Of a stretch of 64,000 nt of DNA, positions 44,166 through 52,635 are shown one piece after another; the first letter of the stretch is position 1; each line of letters begins with the position of its first letter. Location of the stretch: positions 1 to 64,000 of the forward strand of contig CAXNKS010000001.1 in NCBI GenBank assembly GCA_964203055.1, given 5' to 3'. Position numbers and translations under genes: made by a program. This stretch comes from Fontibacterium temperatum (GTDB taxonomy: Bacteria > Pseudomonadota > Alphaproteobacteria > Pelagibacterales > Pelagibacteraceae). Below the pieces are notes generated by a model. That model was given only the letters and a program-made list of their open reading frames with translations. It was not told where the DNA came from and ran no database searches.

Positions 44166-45342
44166 ATTATTTAAGAAATATTTAGATTTTAAACTTCAAA
44201 ATATTAAATGGGGTGAAATAAAGGTAAATTTCAAAAATTCGTATGAAAAAATCTTCAAAGCTAAGGAAGGAAATTTAAGTTCTAATATTGTTATTAAGAA
44301 TAATTCTTTTTTTAAAGATCTGCTTCTTAGAGGGGAACTAGGTTTTGCTGAGTCTTACATAAATAATAAATGGGAGACTTCTAACCTAACTAACTTATTA
44401 AAAATATTACTTAAAAATCAACAAATAAAAAAAAAAAATTGGGCAGATAATTATTTATCATTACTCATTGAGAAATTTAAATTTTTTTTAAAAGCAAACT
44501 CTTTAAAACAAGCAAAAAAAAATATTTATTATCATTATGATCTAGGAAATAAATTTTATTCATTTTGGTTAGATAAATCTATGACTTATTCCTCGGGAAT
44601 CTTTAACACAGAAAATGATGACCTGTTTACATCCCAAATCAATAAGTATGACAATATAATAAAAAATTTAAATATCGAAAATTCTGATACTGTTTTGGAA
44701 GTTGGTTCGGGCTGGGGCGGTTTTATAGAAAGAAATTCTCAAACAGTTAAATCTAACATCGAAGGACTAACGATAAGTCAACAGCAATATAATTATATTA
44801 AAGATTTAATTAATCAAAAAGAATTAAATAATAATTCTAAAATTTTTTTTAAAGACTATCGAAAACTTAATTTGAGTAACACTTACGATAAAATTGTTTC
44901 CATTGAAATGTTTGAAGCGGTTGGGAAAAAGTATTGGGACTTATATTTTAAAATATTAAATAATGCGCTTAAAAAAAATGGCAAAGCATGTTTTCAAATC
45001 ATAACAATTGATGACAAAGAATATAATAATTATATAAATCAAGTTGATTTTATCCAAAAATATATTTTTCCAGGCGGCGTGCTTCCATCTAAAAGAATCT
45101 TATATAAACTTTTTAAAGATAATAATTTTGAATTATATGAAGAAAAGTCTTTTGGTAATGGTTATGAAAAGACATTAAAACTTTGGAAAGAAAGGTTTAA
45201 TAACTCTTGGGATAAAATTTCGAAACTTAATTTTGATAATAAATTTAAAAATTTATGGAACTACTATTTAAGTTATTGTGAAACTGGATTTGCAACTGGG
45301 CATACTAATGTCAGCCAGTTTTTCGTAAAAAAAATTGCATAA
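44158..45342 (+). CDS. cfa: cyclopropane-fatty-acyl-phospholipid synthase-like methyltransferase
   Basis: SAM-dependent enzyme that transfers a methylene or methyl group to unsaturated acyl chains. Blocks are KNIYYHYDLGNKFYSFWLDK, MTYSSGIFN, SAM-binding VLEVGSGWGGF, GLTISQQQYNYI and SIEMFEAVGKKYWD, with the C-terminal YCETGFATGHTNVSQF. I choose ATG 44158 (MDRLFKKYLDFK), 8 bases inside the DUF1365 end; an in-frame ATG at 44140 is possible. Length of about 394 is normal. The product could be a cyclopropane, or a methylated precursor of another lipid, as for UfaM-type relatives. Confidence 0.9.
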   Translation: MDRLFKKYLDFKLQNIKWGEIKVNFKNSYEKIFKAKEGNLSSNIVIKNNSFFKDLLLRGELGFAESYINNKWETSNLTNLLKILLKNQQIKKKNWADNYLSLLIEKFKFFLKANSLKQAKKNIYYHYDLGNKFYSFWLDKSMTYSSGIFNTENDDLFTSQINKYDNIIKNLNIENSDTVLEVGSGWGGFIERNSQTVKSNIEGLTISQQQYNYIKDLINQKELNNNSKIFFKDYRKLNLSNTYDKIVSIEMFEAVGKKYWDLYFKILNNALKKNGKACFQIITIDDKEYNNYINQVDFIQKYIFPGGVLPSKRILYKLFKDNNFELYEEKSFGNGYEKTLKLWKERFNNSWDKISKLNFDNKFKNLWNYYLSYCETGFATGHTNVSQFFVKKIA

Positions 45343-45343
45343 A

Positions 45344-46015
45344 TCAATTTAAATTTTTCAATTTATACTCCCAATCTCCTTTAAGGGTAAATTTCATATC
45401 AACCCATTTAAGGTCTTTTTCAGTGTAACCAATATTTATGTCAAGATTATCACCTTTTATATTATAAAAATTTACTACCTCATTTTTATCATTAATTTTT
45501 TTTGTTTCCTTATTCAAAAAAGTTATTTTAGTTTTTAAATTTCTGCAACCTTGACCCAAAACGTAATTATTGTTCAGTAAAGAGTCATGATTCCACCAAA
45601 GTGCTGGATAAAATTTTTCAGTTAGCTCATAAATATATTTTTTATTTTCAGTCATTCCATCAAATGAATACTTTCCATCTGAAATTTTTTTAATATTACA
45701 ATAATCATTGTCGCTGCCATCTTGTGTTTTTGATTTAAATTCTATCAATTCTTCATTTTTATAAGTCTCAACCCCGTAAGATTTGTACGTATGGACTTTT
45801 ATTCCAAGGATTTTAACCTCAATTAATATATCTGTAATTATCTCTTTTGTATTATCGTCTTTTTTTTTAACATTTACTTTATGATGTCCAACAAGATCAT
45901 TATTTCTATAAATATCAAATTCAATACGCTGCAGATTTTTATAATGCTGAACATGTGTGTTAGCAATTGTTGGAAATAAAATATAACTTACTAAAAAGAT
46001 AAGAAGACGTAGCAT
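45344..46015 (-). CDS. DUF6134-like secreted protein
   Basis: A 223-residue protein with an N-terminal signal peptide (about 1-19, LLIFLVSYILFPTIANTH) and a beta-rich body: FDIYRNNDLVGHHKVNVKKK, DILIEVKILGIKVHTYKSYG and ALWWNHDSLLNNNYVLGQGC, matching the periplasmic DUF6134 family. Function unknown. It converges on cfa with a single base between stop codons, and DUF6134 genes frequently co-occur with this lipid-modification set. Its own operon partners upstream (to the right) are the aap genes, 5 bp away. Confidence 0.7.
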   Translation of the reverse strand: MLRLLIFLVSYILFPTIANTHVQHYKNLQRIEFDIYRNNDLVGHHKVNVKKKDDNTKEIITDILIEVKILGIKVHTYKSYGVETYKNEELIEFKSKTQDGSDNDYCNIKKISDGKYSFDGMTENKKYIYELTEKFYPALWWNHDSLLNNNYVLGQGCRNLKTKITFLNKETKKINDKNEVVNFYNIKGDNLDINIGYTEKDLKWVDMKFTLKGDWEYKLKNLN

Positions 46016-46020
46016 TTTAT

Positions 46021-46758
46021 TTATCGAAGAATCTGACTTAAAAAAAGTTTTGTTCTATCACTTTGTGGTCTCTCAAAAAAATCTTTGGTTTTTTGCATCT
46101 CAATAATCTTTCCTTCGTCCATAAATATTACTTTATCTGCAACAGTTTTTGCAAAACCCATCTCATGCGAAACTACAACCATAGTCATCCCTCCTCTTGC
46201 AAGATCAATCATAATTTCTAGTACTTCTTTTATCATTTCCGCATCTAGCGCAGAAGTTGGCTCATCGAATAACATAATTTTTGGTTGCATACATAATGCT
46301 CTTGCTATTGCTGCTCTTTGTTGTTGACCACCAGATAATTGTCCTGGATATTTTTTGGCTTGTTCCGAAATTTTAACTTTTGTTAAATATTCCATTGCAA
46401 TTTCGTCTGCTTTTTTTTTTGGTATTTTTTTAACCCAGGCAGGAGCTAATGCGCAGTTATCTAAAATTGATAAATGTGGAAATAAATTAAATTGTTGAAA
46501 AACCATTCCAACTTCGCCACGAACCTTTTCAATATTTTTTAATGTTTTATCTAATTCAATGCCCTGTACGAAAACATTGCCTTCTTGATGTTGTTCTAAA
46601 CCGTTAATACATCTGATTAAAGTTGATTTTCCCGAGCCTGAGGGGCCACAAATTACTATTTTTTCACTTTTATTTACATGAAAATTTATCTCCTTAAGAA
46701 CTTGAAATTTCCCATACCACTTATTGACATTTTTAAATTCTATTACTTTTTCAGTCAT
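46021..46758 (-). CDS. aapP: general L-amino-acid ABC transporter, ATP-binding protein
   Basis: ATPase of the polar-amino-acid importer. Walker A CGPSGSGKST (about 37-46), signature LSGGQQQRAAIAR, Walker B MLFDEPTSALD and the switch VVVSHEMGFA. Length of 245 is typical for PAAT-family AapP/BztD. One base overlaps with aapM. It supplies energy at the cytoplasmic face. Confidence 0.95.
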   Translation of the reverse strand: MTEKVIEFKNVNKWYGKFQVLKEINFHVNKSEKIVICGPSGSGKSTLIRCINGLEQHQEGNVFVQGIELDKTLKNIEKVRGEVGMVFQQFNLFPHLSILDNCALAPAWVKKIPKKKADEIAMEYLTKVKISEQAKKYPGQLSGGQQQRAAIARALCMQPKIMLFDEPTSALDAEMIKEVLEIMIDLARGGMTMVVVSHEMGFAKTVADKVIFMDEGKIIEMQKTKDFFERPQSDRTKLFLSQILR

Positions 46759-47810
46759 TAGTGTTTTTCTGTATTATATTTTTTTTCTAAGCCTTGAGTG
46801 TATTTACTTAATGAAAACGAAAAAACAAAGAATATAATCGCAACAAAGACATAACCTTCAGTGGCCAAGCCAAGCCAATAAGAGTTAGATTTTGCTAAAT
46901 TAATCATGCCTAATATTTCAAGCAATCCAACCAAAATAATCAATGGGGTATCTTTGAATAAAGCGATGAAAGTATTTGTAATTCCAGGTATTACTGTCTT
47001 AATAGCTTGTGGTAAAATAATTAAAAAATTCATTTTCCAATAACCCATTCCAAGAGACTTAGCAGCTTCATATTGCCCCTTAGGTAAAGATTGCAAACCT
47101 CCTCTGACTACTTCTGCAACATAAGTCGCTTCGAAAATACTTATACCTATTGCAACTCTTAACAGCTTATCTACATTAGAATTTGCCGGTAAAAATATCG
47201 GAAACATTATCGCGGCAGCGAAGATAACTGTAAGCAAAGGAATTCCCCTCCAAAATTCAATAAATAAAATAGAAAAAAACCTAAAAATCGGCAGCTCAGA
47301 TCGTCTTCCTAATGCTAACAAAACTCCAAGAGGAAAAGCGACAATAATGCCGAAAAAGGTAAGTATAAAAGTTAAAGTTAGACCTCCCCATACTCTGGTT
47401 TCAACACGCTCTAAACCAAATCCACCATTTATTAAAGTAAAACCTATTAATGGAAAAATAAAGATCAAAAAAAATAAAATGTAAATTTTAAATTTAGATT
47501 TAACAAAAAAAGCTAAAATCACAGTGGAAATTAAAATTAAAAAAGCTAAATTTACCCTCCAAATTTCTTTTTCAGGGTAAAATCCATAAATTAATTTTTC
47601 AAACCAAACTTTGATGAAGACCCAACAAGCTCCTCCCGGTTGACAATCAGTTTTTGAATTTCCGATAAAAGTAGCTTTTATTAAAGCCCAATCTAAGAAT
47701 GGAGGCAAAGTAATTAAAAGTAAATAAAAAATAAATAATGAAATTAAAGAATAATACCAATTAGAAAAAAGATTGTTTTTTAACCAATGTTTTATATCAC
47801 TAATATTCAT
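46758..47810 (-). CDS. aapM: general L-amino-acid ABC transporter permease (AapM/BztC type)
   Basis: A 350-residue inner-membrane permease with the extended N-terminal region seen in AapM. The EAA loop is EVVRGGLQSLPKGQYEAAKSL and LGMGYWKMN follows. It contains WGGLTLTFILTFFGIIVAFPLG and PLLTVIFAAAIMFPIFLP segments. It is 3 bp from aapQ and pairs with it to form the channel. Confidence 0.94.
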   Translation of the reverse strand: MNISDIKHWLKNNLFSNWYYSLISLFIFYLLLITLPPFLDWALIKATFIGNSKTDCQPGGACWVFIKVWFEKLIYGFYPEKEIWRVNLAFLILISTVILAFFVKSKFKIYILFFLIFIFPLIGFTLINGGFGLERVETRVWGGLTLTFILTFFGIIVAFPLGVLLALGRRSELPIFRFFSILFIEFWRGIPLLTVIFAAAIMFPIFLPANSNVDKLLRVAIGISIFEATYVAEVVRGGLQSLPKGQYEAAKSLGMGYWKMNFLIILPQAIKTVIPGITNTFIALFKDTPLIILVGLLEILGMINLAKSNSYWLGLATEGYVFVAIIFFVFSFSLSKYTQGLEKKYNTEKH

Positions 47811-47813
47811 TTA

Positions 47814-48998
47814 TTATCTTTCAACTATTGCAATTTTTTTATTATACCAATTTAAAATACCAGAAATTATTAAACTGATAGTTAAATAAGTCATCATTAC
47901 CATAAAAATTATTTCTATAGCTTTCCCAGTTTGCGAAAGAGCTGTTCCTGCAAAAACTCCTGCAAGATCCGGATATCCTATGGCAGCTGCCAAGGAAGAA
48001 TTTTTGGTTAAATTTAAATATTGATTAGTTGTTGGAGGAATTATTACACGAAGTGCTTGCGGTATAACTATTAGTTTTAAAGTTTGAGGATTATTAAAAC
48101 CTAGAGATTTTGAAGCCTCCTTTTGACCTTTGCTTATTGCTAAAATTCCAGCTCTAACGTTTTCAGCTATAAAAGCAGAAGTATATAAAGATAATGAAAA
48201 TAACAGTGCTAAAAATTCAGGAACTAATTTTACACCGCCAACATAATTAAATATTCCAAAATTTTTAACGAGTTTTGGGTATTCAACTAAAAGACTTACA
48301 TCTCCAATAAAAGAAAATATAATCGGGAAAATAATAATTAATAATAAAAATATCTTAAATACAGGTATAATCTTTCCGCTTTCATAAAAAACTTTAGTAG
48401 CATAATATTTTACTGCAAAAGTTGTTAATAATGCTAAAAACAAACCATAAAATATATATATAAAATTACTAAAAATAAATTTTGGGATGTAAAAACCTTG
48501 CAGGTTTATTATTAAAAAATCTAGTATAACCATACTTTTTTCAGTACTTGGCAATGATCTAATAACAACAAAGTACCAAAAAAAAATTTGTAGCAGTAAT
48601 GGTAGATTTCTAAATAATTCAACATAAATTAATGATAATTTGTTAACTATCCAATTTGGAGATAGTCTAGATATACCAACGATAAAACCTAAAATTGTTG
48701 CAAAAATTATTCCAAAAAAAGAAACTAATAAAGTATTTAGAAGTCCTACAAGGTAAGATCTAAAATAACTAGAAGATCCATCGTATTGAATTAGACTAAA
48801 TTGAACATCAAAACCTGAATTTGTATTTAAAAAGTCAAATCCAAAATTTAAATTTCTTGCAGCTAAGTTTATTTGAGTATTTTTTGTAAAGAAATAAATA
48901 ATATAACAAAATAAAATTATAAGAAGAAGTTGCGGTAATAATTTTGAAAGTTGTAAATTTTTTCTTAAACTTGTTTTAAACTGAGAAGTTAAAAACAT
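47814..48998 (-). CDS. aapQ: general L-amino-acid ABC transporter permease (AapQ/BztB type)
   Basis: A 394-residue permease with a long first loop and the motif block FRNLPLLLQIFFWYFVV; the EAA loop is ENVRAGILAISKGQKEASKS followed by LGFNNPQTLKLIVIPQALRV. The length is typical of AapQ. A stem-loop lies between it and aapJ (49011-49033), which may tune its level below the binding protein. Confidence 0.94.
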   Translation of the reverse strand: MFLTSQFKTSLRKNLQLSKLLPQLLLIILFCYIIYFFTKNTQINLAARNLNFGFDFLNTNSGFDVQFSLIQYDGSSSYFRSYLVGLLNTLLVSFFGIIFATILGFIVGISRLSPNWIVNKLSLIYVELFRNLPLLLQIFFWYFVVIRSLPSTEKSMVILDFLIINLQGFYIPKFIFSNFIYIFYGLFLALLTTFAVKYYATKVFYESGKIIPVFKIFLLLIIIFPIIFSFIGDVSLLVEYPKLVKNFGIFNYVGGVKLVPEFLALLFSLSLYTSAFIAENVRAGILAISKGQKEASKSLGFNNPQTLKLIVIPQALRVIIPPTTNQYLNLTKNSSLAAAIGYPDLAGVFAGTALSQTGKAIEIIFMVMMTYLTISLIISGILNWYNKKIAIVER

Positions 48999-49010
48999 AA
49001 ATTTATGAAA

Positions 49011-49033
49011 AAGGGCCGATAAAATCGGCCCTT
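49011..49033 (-). terminator. intergenic hairpin between aapJ and aapQ
   Basis: AAGGGCCGAT (49011-49020) and ATCGGCCCTT (49024-49033) are a perfect 10-bp inverted repeat with a 3-base loop. On the transcribed minus strand the right arm ends in CCCTT and a T-run follows, as in an intrinsic terminator. Placed after the binding-protein gene and before the permease genes, it probably acts as a leaky terminator or 3' stabiliser that keeps aapJ mRNA more abundant. The G+C-rich stem is striking in this sequence. Confidence 0.75.
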
Positions 49034-49051
49034 AATAATTGAGATATTAAA

Positions 49052-50059
49052 TTATCTTACTGGTGGAGCGTATAAAAGTCCGCCATTTCTCCAAGAAGCG
49101 TTTTGACCTCTAGCTAGTCCTACTGGAGTTTTTGGTCCAACGTTAGCATTATAACTTTCAGCATAATTACCAACTTGCTTGATAATATTATAGCTCCAAG
49201 TGTTTGCTAAACTCAGATTTTTTCCAGTTTCGCCCTCTAGACCAAGTAGTCTTTTGATAGCAGGATCTTCTGTAGATTTAAGACTGTCAATATTTGCTTG
49301 AGTAATTCCATACTCTTCAGCCTCTATCATTACATTTAAAGTCCATCTTACAATATTTGCCCAGTTTTCGTCATTACCTCTTACAACAGGTCCTAACGGT
49401 TCTTTAGATATTGTTTCTGGTAAAATTAAATGATCAGCTGGATTTTTTAATTTAGTTCTATTTGCAGCTAATCCTGATTTGTCTGTAGTGTAGACATCAC
49501 ATCTTCCTGCGTCATACGCAGCTACAGCTTCATCTGCTTTTGTGAAAGCTACCGGTTCATATTTAAGTTTTTGTTGTTTAAAGTAGTCTCTTAAATTTAG
49601 CTCAGTAGTAGTCCCTGTTTCTACACAGACTTTTACGTTATTAAGTTTTTTTGCTGAATTGATATTTGCAGCTTTTCTAATCATGAAACCTTGTCCATCA
49701 TAGAAATTTGTTCCAACAAAATCTACTGCAAGTCCACCATCTCTAGATAATGTCCAAGTTGTATTTCTTGCTAAAACATCTATGTCACCAGCCTTAAGAA
49801 CTTCAAATCTGTCTTTAGCGCTTAATGGTGAGTACTTTACTTTATTTGCATCACCTAAAACTGCTGCAGCAACTGCTCGACATAAGTCAACATCAATACC
49901 TGCCCATTTTCCTGATGCATCAGCATTAGAAAACCCCGGCACACCTTGAGAAACTCCGCAATTAAGCGATCCACGTTTAATTACATTTTCTCTAGTTTGA
50001 TTTGCATTAGCATTAAAAGTTGTAAATATAAAAGTTACAACAAAAGCTAAAACTAGCAA
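49052..50059 (-). CDS. aapJ: general L-amino-acid ABC transporter, periplasmic binding protein (possible 5' frameshift)
   Basis: Solute-binding protein that captures amino acids. The mature part begins NQTRENVIKRGSLNCGVSQG (after a cut in FNANANQ), then GFSNADASGKWAGIDVDLCR, DVLARNTTWTLSRD and RKAANINSAKKLNNVKVCVE; length of 335 fits. The frame as it stands starts at TTG 50059 with TAA just upstream, and its signal peptide lacks the basic n-region. An ATG at 50084 reads MKKIKINS in the next frame, so removal of one base near 50060 would restore a normal signal peptide. This may be an assembly error or a real frameshift. It is the first gene of aapJQMP. Confidence 0.85.
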   Translation of the reverse strand: MLVLAFVVTFIFTTFNANANQTRENVIKRGSLNCGVSQGVPGFSNADASGKWAGIDVDLCRAVAAAVLGDANKVKYSPLSAKDRFEVLKAGDIDVLARNTTWTLSRDGGLAVDFVGTNFYDGQGFMIRKAANINSAKKLNNVKVCVETGTTTELNLRDYFKQQKLKYEPVAFTKADEAVAAYDAGRCDVYTTDKSGLAANRTKLKNPADHLILPETISKEPLGPVVRGNDENWANIVRWTLNVMIEAEEYGITQANIDSLKSTEDPAIKRLLGLEGETGKNLSLANTWSYNIIKQVGNYAESYNANVGPKTPVGLARGQNASWRNGGLLYAPPVR

Positions 50060-50148
50060 ATGAATTTATTTTAATTTTTTTCATTTTTTTTTTAGTTAAG
50101 TTTAATTGCAGATTTATACTTAATTAAAAAATCACTTTAAAGAATATT

Positions 50149-50430
50149 TTAACTTAAACAATTTGGGGTTGTACTAATAAACTTATTAATTATGTTTTTT
50201 CGAACTTTTCGGTCTTTTTTTAATTTATATTCAAATTGCATAGCATTTTTTTTTGAAAGCATTTTTTTTTTAAAAATTAAGATCCATTTTCTACCTCTAG
50301 TAAATTTAGCTCCCTTACCGCTATTATGTAGTTGAAGTCTTTTTTTTAAATTATTTGTCCAACCAACGTAAGTAATAATTTTTTTATTACTAAAATTTGC
50401 AATCATATAAACAAAAAACTTTTCTAACAC
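50149..50430 (-). CDS. GIY-YIG nuclease superfamily protein (YhbQ-like)
   Basis: A 93-residue single-domain endonuclease-like protein: FFVYMIANFSNKKIITYVGW gives the modified GIY-YIG core, followed by TNNLKKRLQLHNSGKGAKFT with the conserved Arg and the final Glu in AMQFEYKLKK. Small YhbQ-type proteins probably act on structured DNA, but their role is uncertain. It lies directly against gpsA (no gap) and 65 bp before aapJ. Confidence 0.85.
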   Translation of the reverse strand: MLEKFFVYMIANFSNKKIITYVGWTNNLKKRLQLHNSGKGAKFTRGRKWILIFKKKMLSKKNAMQFEYKLKKDRKVRKNIINKFISTTPNCLS

Positions 50431-51456
50431 TTATGCAAAAAGTTTTTTATCGATTTTAAATTTAGTGTTATTTAGTAGAGCTTTTATAAAAGTAGTCATT
50501 AACGGAAGTTCTTTAACTTTAAAATCTTTAATAATTTTATTTCCAATATCAAAAATTAAATCAGCACCCTCAACTGTTTCTTTTGGCATTTTATTTTTTT
50601 TTGCATTTTTATATGTCATTCCCATTCCAATAAATTTACCCATTTTTGAATTTCTGCCACCTGTACAACTGACATATAAGTCACCAACACCTGCTAAATT
50701 CATTACAGTAGATTCTTGACCGCCTATTTTTTTAATAAAATAACACATTTCTTTTACTGACTGATTAAATAAAGCAGCTGCGGTGTTAAGATTTTTATTA
50801 TCTTTTTCATTTTTTGCATTAATTCCCATAGACGTTCCAATTATCATTGCATAAATATTTTTAATCCCTCCGCAAGCAGCAACACCCTTTACATCGTTTG
50901 AATATTTAATCTTATAATATGATGTAGATAAAATTTTAGATAAATTTCTAACCACAGAAATATCCTTGTTTGCAAAAATAACATTTGTAAGAACTCTGTT
51001 AGATAAATCTGATGCTAAACACGGTCCTGCAGCAACTGAAATTTTTAAATTTTTAATTTCTTTTTTTAATAAAAAATTTTTAATAGTATCTGGATATACT
51101 TCGTATCGTTTTTTTTTATTTACATGCAATCCTTTTGTTAAAATTAAAATTTGCTGATTATTTCTAATGCTAGTTAATTGCTCAGATGCCCAATGTATTC
51201 CTTTCGAGCTAACGCCTAAGACTATTAAATCCGCATCTTTTAATAAATTATGGAAACTACTAAATTTGTAAATTTTAACGTTAATTGGAATTTTAGATTT
51301 TAATATTGGATGAGTATTTTTATTAGCTTTAATAATATCGATAAAATTATCTTCTAAATGAGTGCCTACAATTGAAACTTGATGATTATTATCGCTGCAA
51401 GGAAAAGCAAATGCGGTGCTCATTGAGCCTGCACCTAAAATTAAAATTTTAGCCAT
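50431..51456 (-). CDS. gpsA: glycerol-3-phosphate dehydrogenase [NAD(P)+]
   Basis: Makes sn-glycerol-3-phosphate from dihydroxyacetone phosphate for phospholipid synthesis. The N-terminal dinucleotide fold is ILILGAGSMSTAFAF (3-17), the middle has VLGVSSKGIHWASEQL and LTKGLH, and the C-terminal domain begins GVAACGGIKNIYAMIIGTSM with NLAGVGDLYVSCTGGRNSK. Length of 341 is normal. tRNA-Arg lies 12 bp upstream on the same strand. Confidence 0.94.
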   Translation of the reverse strand: MAKILILGAGSMSTAFAFPCSDNNHQVSIVGTHLEDNFIDIIKANKNTHPILKSKIPINVKIYKFSSFHNLLKDADLIVLGVSSKGIHWASEQLTSIRNNQQILILTKGLHVNKKKRYEVYPDTIKNFLLKKEIKNLKISVAAGPCLASDLSNRVLTNVIFANKDISVVRNLSKILSTSYYKIKYSNDVKGVAACGGIKNIYAMIIGTSMGINAKNEKDNKNLNTAAALFNQSVKEMCYFIKKIGGQESTVMNLAGVGDLYVSCTGGRNSKMGKFIGMGMTYKNAKKNKMPKETVEGADLIFDIGNKIIKDFKVKELPLMTTFIKALLNNTKFKIDKKLFA

Positions 51457-51468
51457 AATTTATAATAT

Positions 51469-51545
51469 TGGCGCGCCCTAAAGGATTCGAACCTCTGACC
51501 CTCGGTTTAGAAAACCGATGCTCTATCCAGCTGAGCTAAGGGCGC
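51469..51545 (-). tRNA. tRNA-Arg (anticodon TCT)
   Basis: On the minus strand: acceptor GCGCCCT/AGGGCGC, D-arm AGCTCAGCTGGATAGAGC, anticodon arm CGGTT/AACCG around TTCTAA-type loop (TCT, complement at 51509-51511), T-arm GAGGTTCGAATCC and encoded CCA (51469-51471). It reads AGA/AGG, the Arg codons favoured in this A/T-rich genome. Confidence 0.96.
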
Positions 51546-51601
51546 AACTAAATTTAAAGTAGTTTTAACAATTATTTTTTTTTAATCAATTTGTTAATGA
51601 T

Positions 51602-52633
51602 TTACGCATTCATTAAAGCAATAGAAGTATCTAGCATTCGATTTGAAAAACCCCATTCATTATCATACCACGCTAATACTTTAGCTAGTTTACCGTCACT
51701 TGATACTCTTGTTTGAGTTGAGTCAAAAATACAAGAATATGGGTTGTGATTAAAATCTATGGATACTAATTGTTCAGTATTGTATTGAATAATATTTGCA
51801 TAACTACTCTTTGCTGCGGTTTTAATAATTTCATTAATATCTTTAGCTGATGTTTTTTTCTTTGATACAAAAGTTAGATCTACTAAAGAAACATTATTAG
51901 TTGGAACTCTTACTGATAAACCGTCTAATTTACCTTCTAATTCAGGTATAACCAATCCAATAGAAGTTGCGGCACCAGTCTTTGTTGGTATCATAGATAA
52001 AGCTGCAGCTCGTGCTCTTCGTAAATCATTGTGATAAGCATCATTTAATACTTGATCATTAGTATAAGCATGAATGGTGTTCATGATGCCAGATTCAATT
52101 CCTAAACTATCATTTAATACTTTTGCAATTGGAGCCAAACAATTAGTAGTGCAAGAAGCATTAGAGATAATTGTATGATTTTTTTTTAATATTTTATGAT
52201 TAACGCCATATACAATTGTTGCGTCGACTTCTTTTCCTGTTCCTGGTGAATATCCAGGTCCAGAAATTAGAACCTTTTTTGCACCTGCTTTAATATGTAA
52301 TTGAGCATCATCTCTTGAAGTAAAGCGACCTGTACATTCTAAAACTAAATCGACACCTAAGTCTTTCCAAGAGGGTAAATTTTTTGGATCTTTCTTATTT
52401 AAAATTTCAATTTTATCTTTATTAATAAAAATACAATTTTCTTTTGAAGAAACATCTTCATTAAACTTTCCATGTGTAGAATCATATTTTAATAAATGAG
52501 CATTATCCTCTGCGTTACCTGAACCATTTATCGCAACAATTTCTAAATCATGTTTTTTTTTATTTTCATAATGAGCTCTTAAAATTGTCCTTCCAATTCT
52601 ACCAAAGCCATTAATTGCAACTTTAAATGTCAT
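51602..52633 (-). CDS. gap: glyceraldehyde-3-phosphate dehydrogenase, type I
   Basis: Interconverts glyceraldehyde-3-phosphate and 1,3-bisphosphoglycerate. INGFGRIGRTILRA (7-20) is the cofactor loop, the catalytic Cys is in SNASCTTNCLAP, and NDQVLNDAYHNDLRRARAAA with SWYDNEWGF-like LAWYDNEWGFSNRMLDT completes the pattern. At the NAD-discriminating position (IND in NAD enzymes) it reads ING (Gly37), which suggests relaxed or NADP use. Part of the sequence resembles the related erythrose-4-phosphate dehydrogenase, but GAPDH is more likely. It is 2 bp downstream of ntrX. Confidence 0.92.
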   Translation of the reverse strand: MTFKVAINGFGRIGRTILRAHYENKKKHDLEIVAINGSGNAEDNAHLLKYDSTHGKFNEDVSSKENCIFINKDKIEILNKKDPKNLPSWKDLGVDLVLECTGRFTSRDDAQLHIKAGAKKVLISGPGYSPGTGKEVDATIVYGVNHKILKKNHTIISNASCTTNCLAPIAKVLNDSLGIESGIMNTIHAYTNDQVLNDAYHNDLRRARAAALSMIPTKTGAATSIGLVIPELEGKLDGLSVRVPTNNVSLVDLTFVSKKKTSAKDINEIIKTAAKSSYANIIQYNTEQLVSIDFNHNPYSCIFDSTQTRVSSDGKLAKVLAWYDNEWGFSNRMLDTSIALMNA

Positions 52634-52635
52634 GA

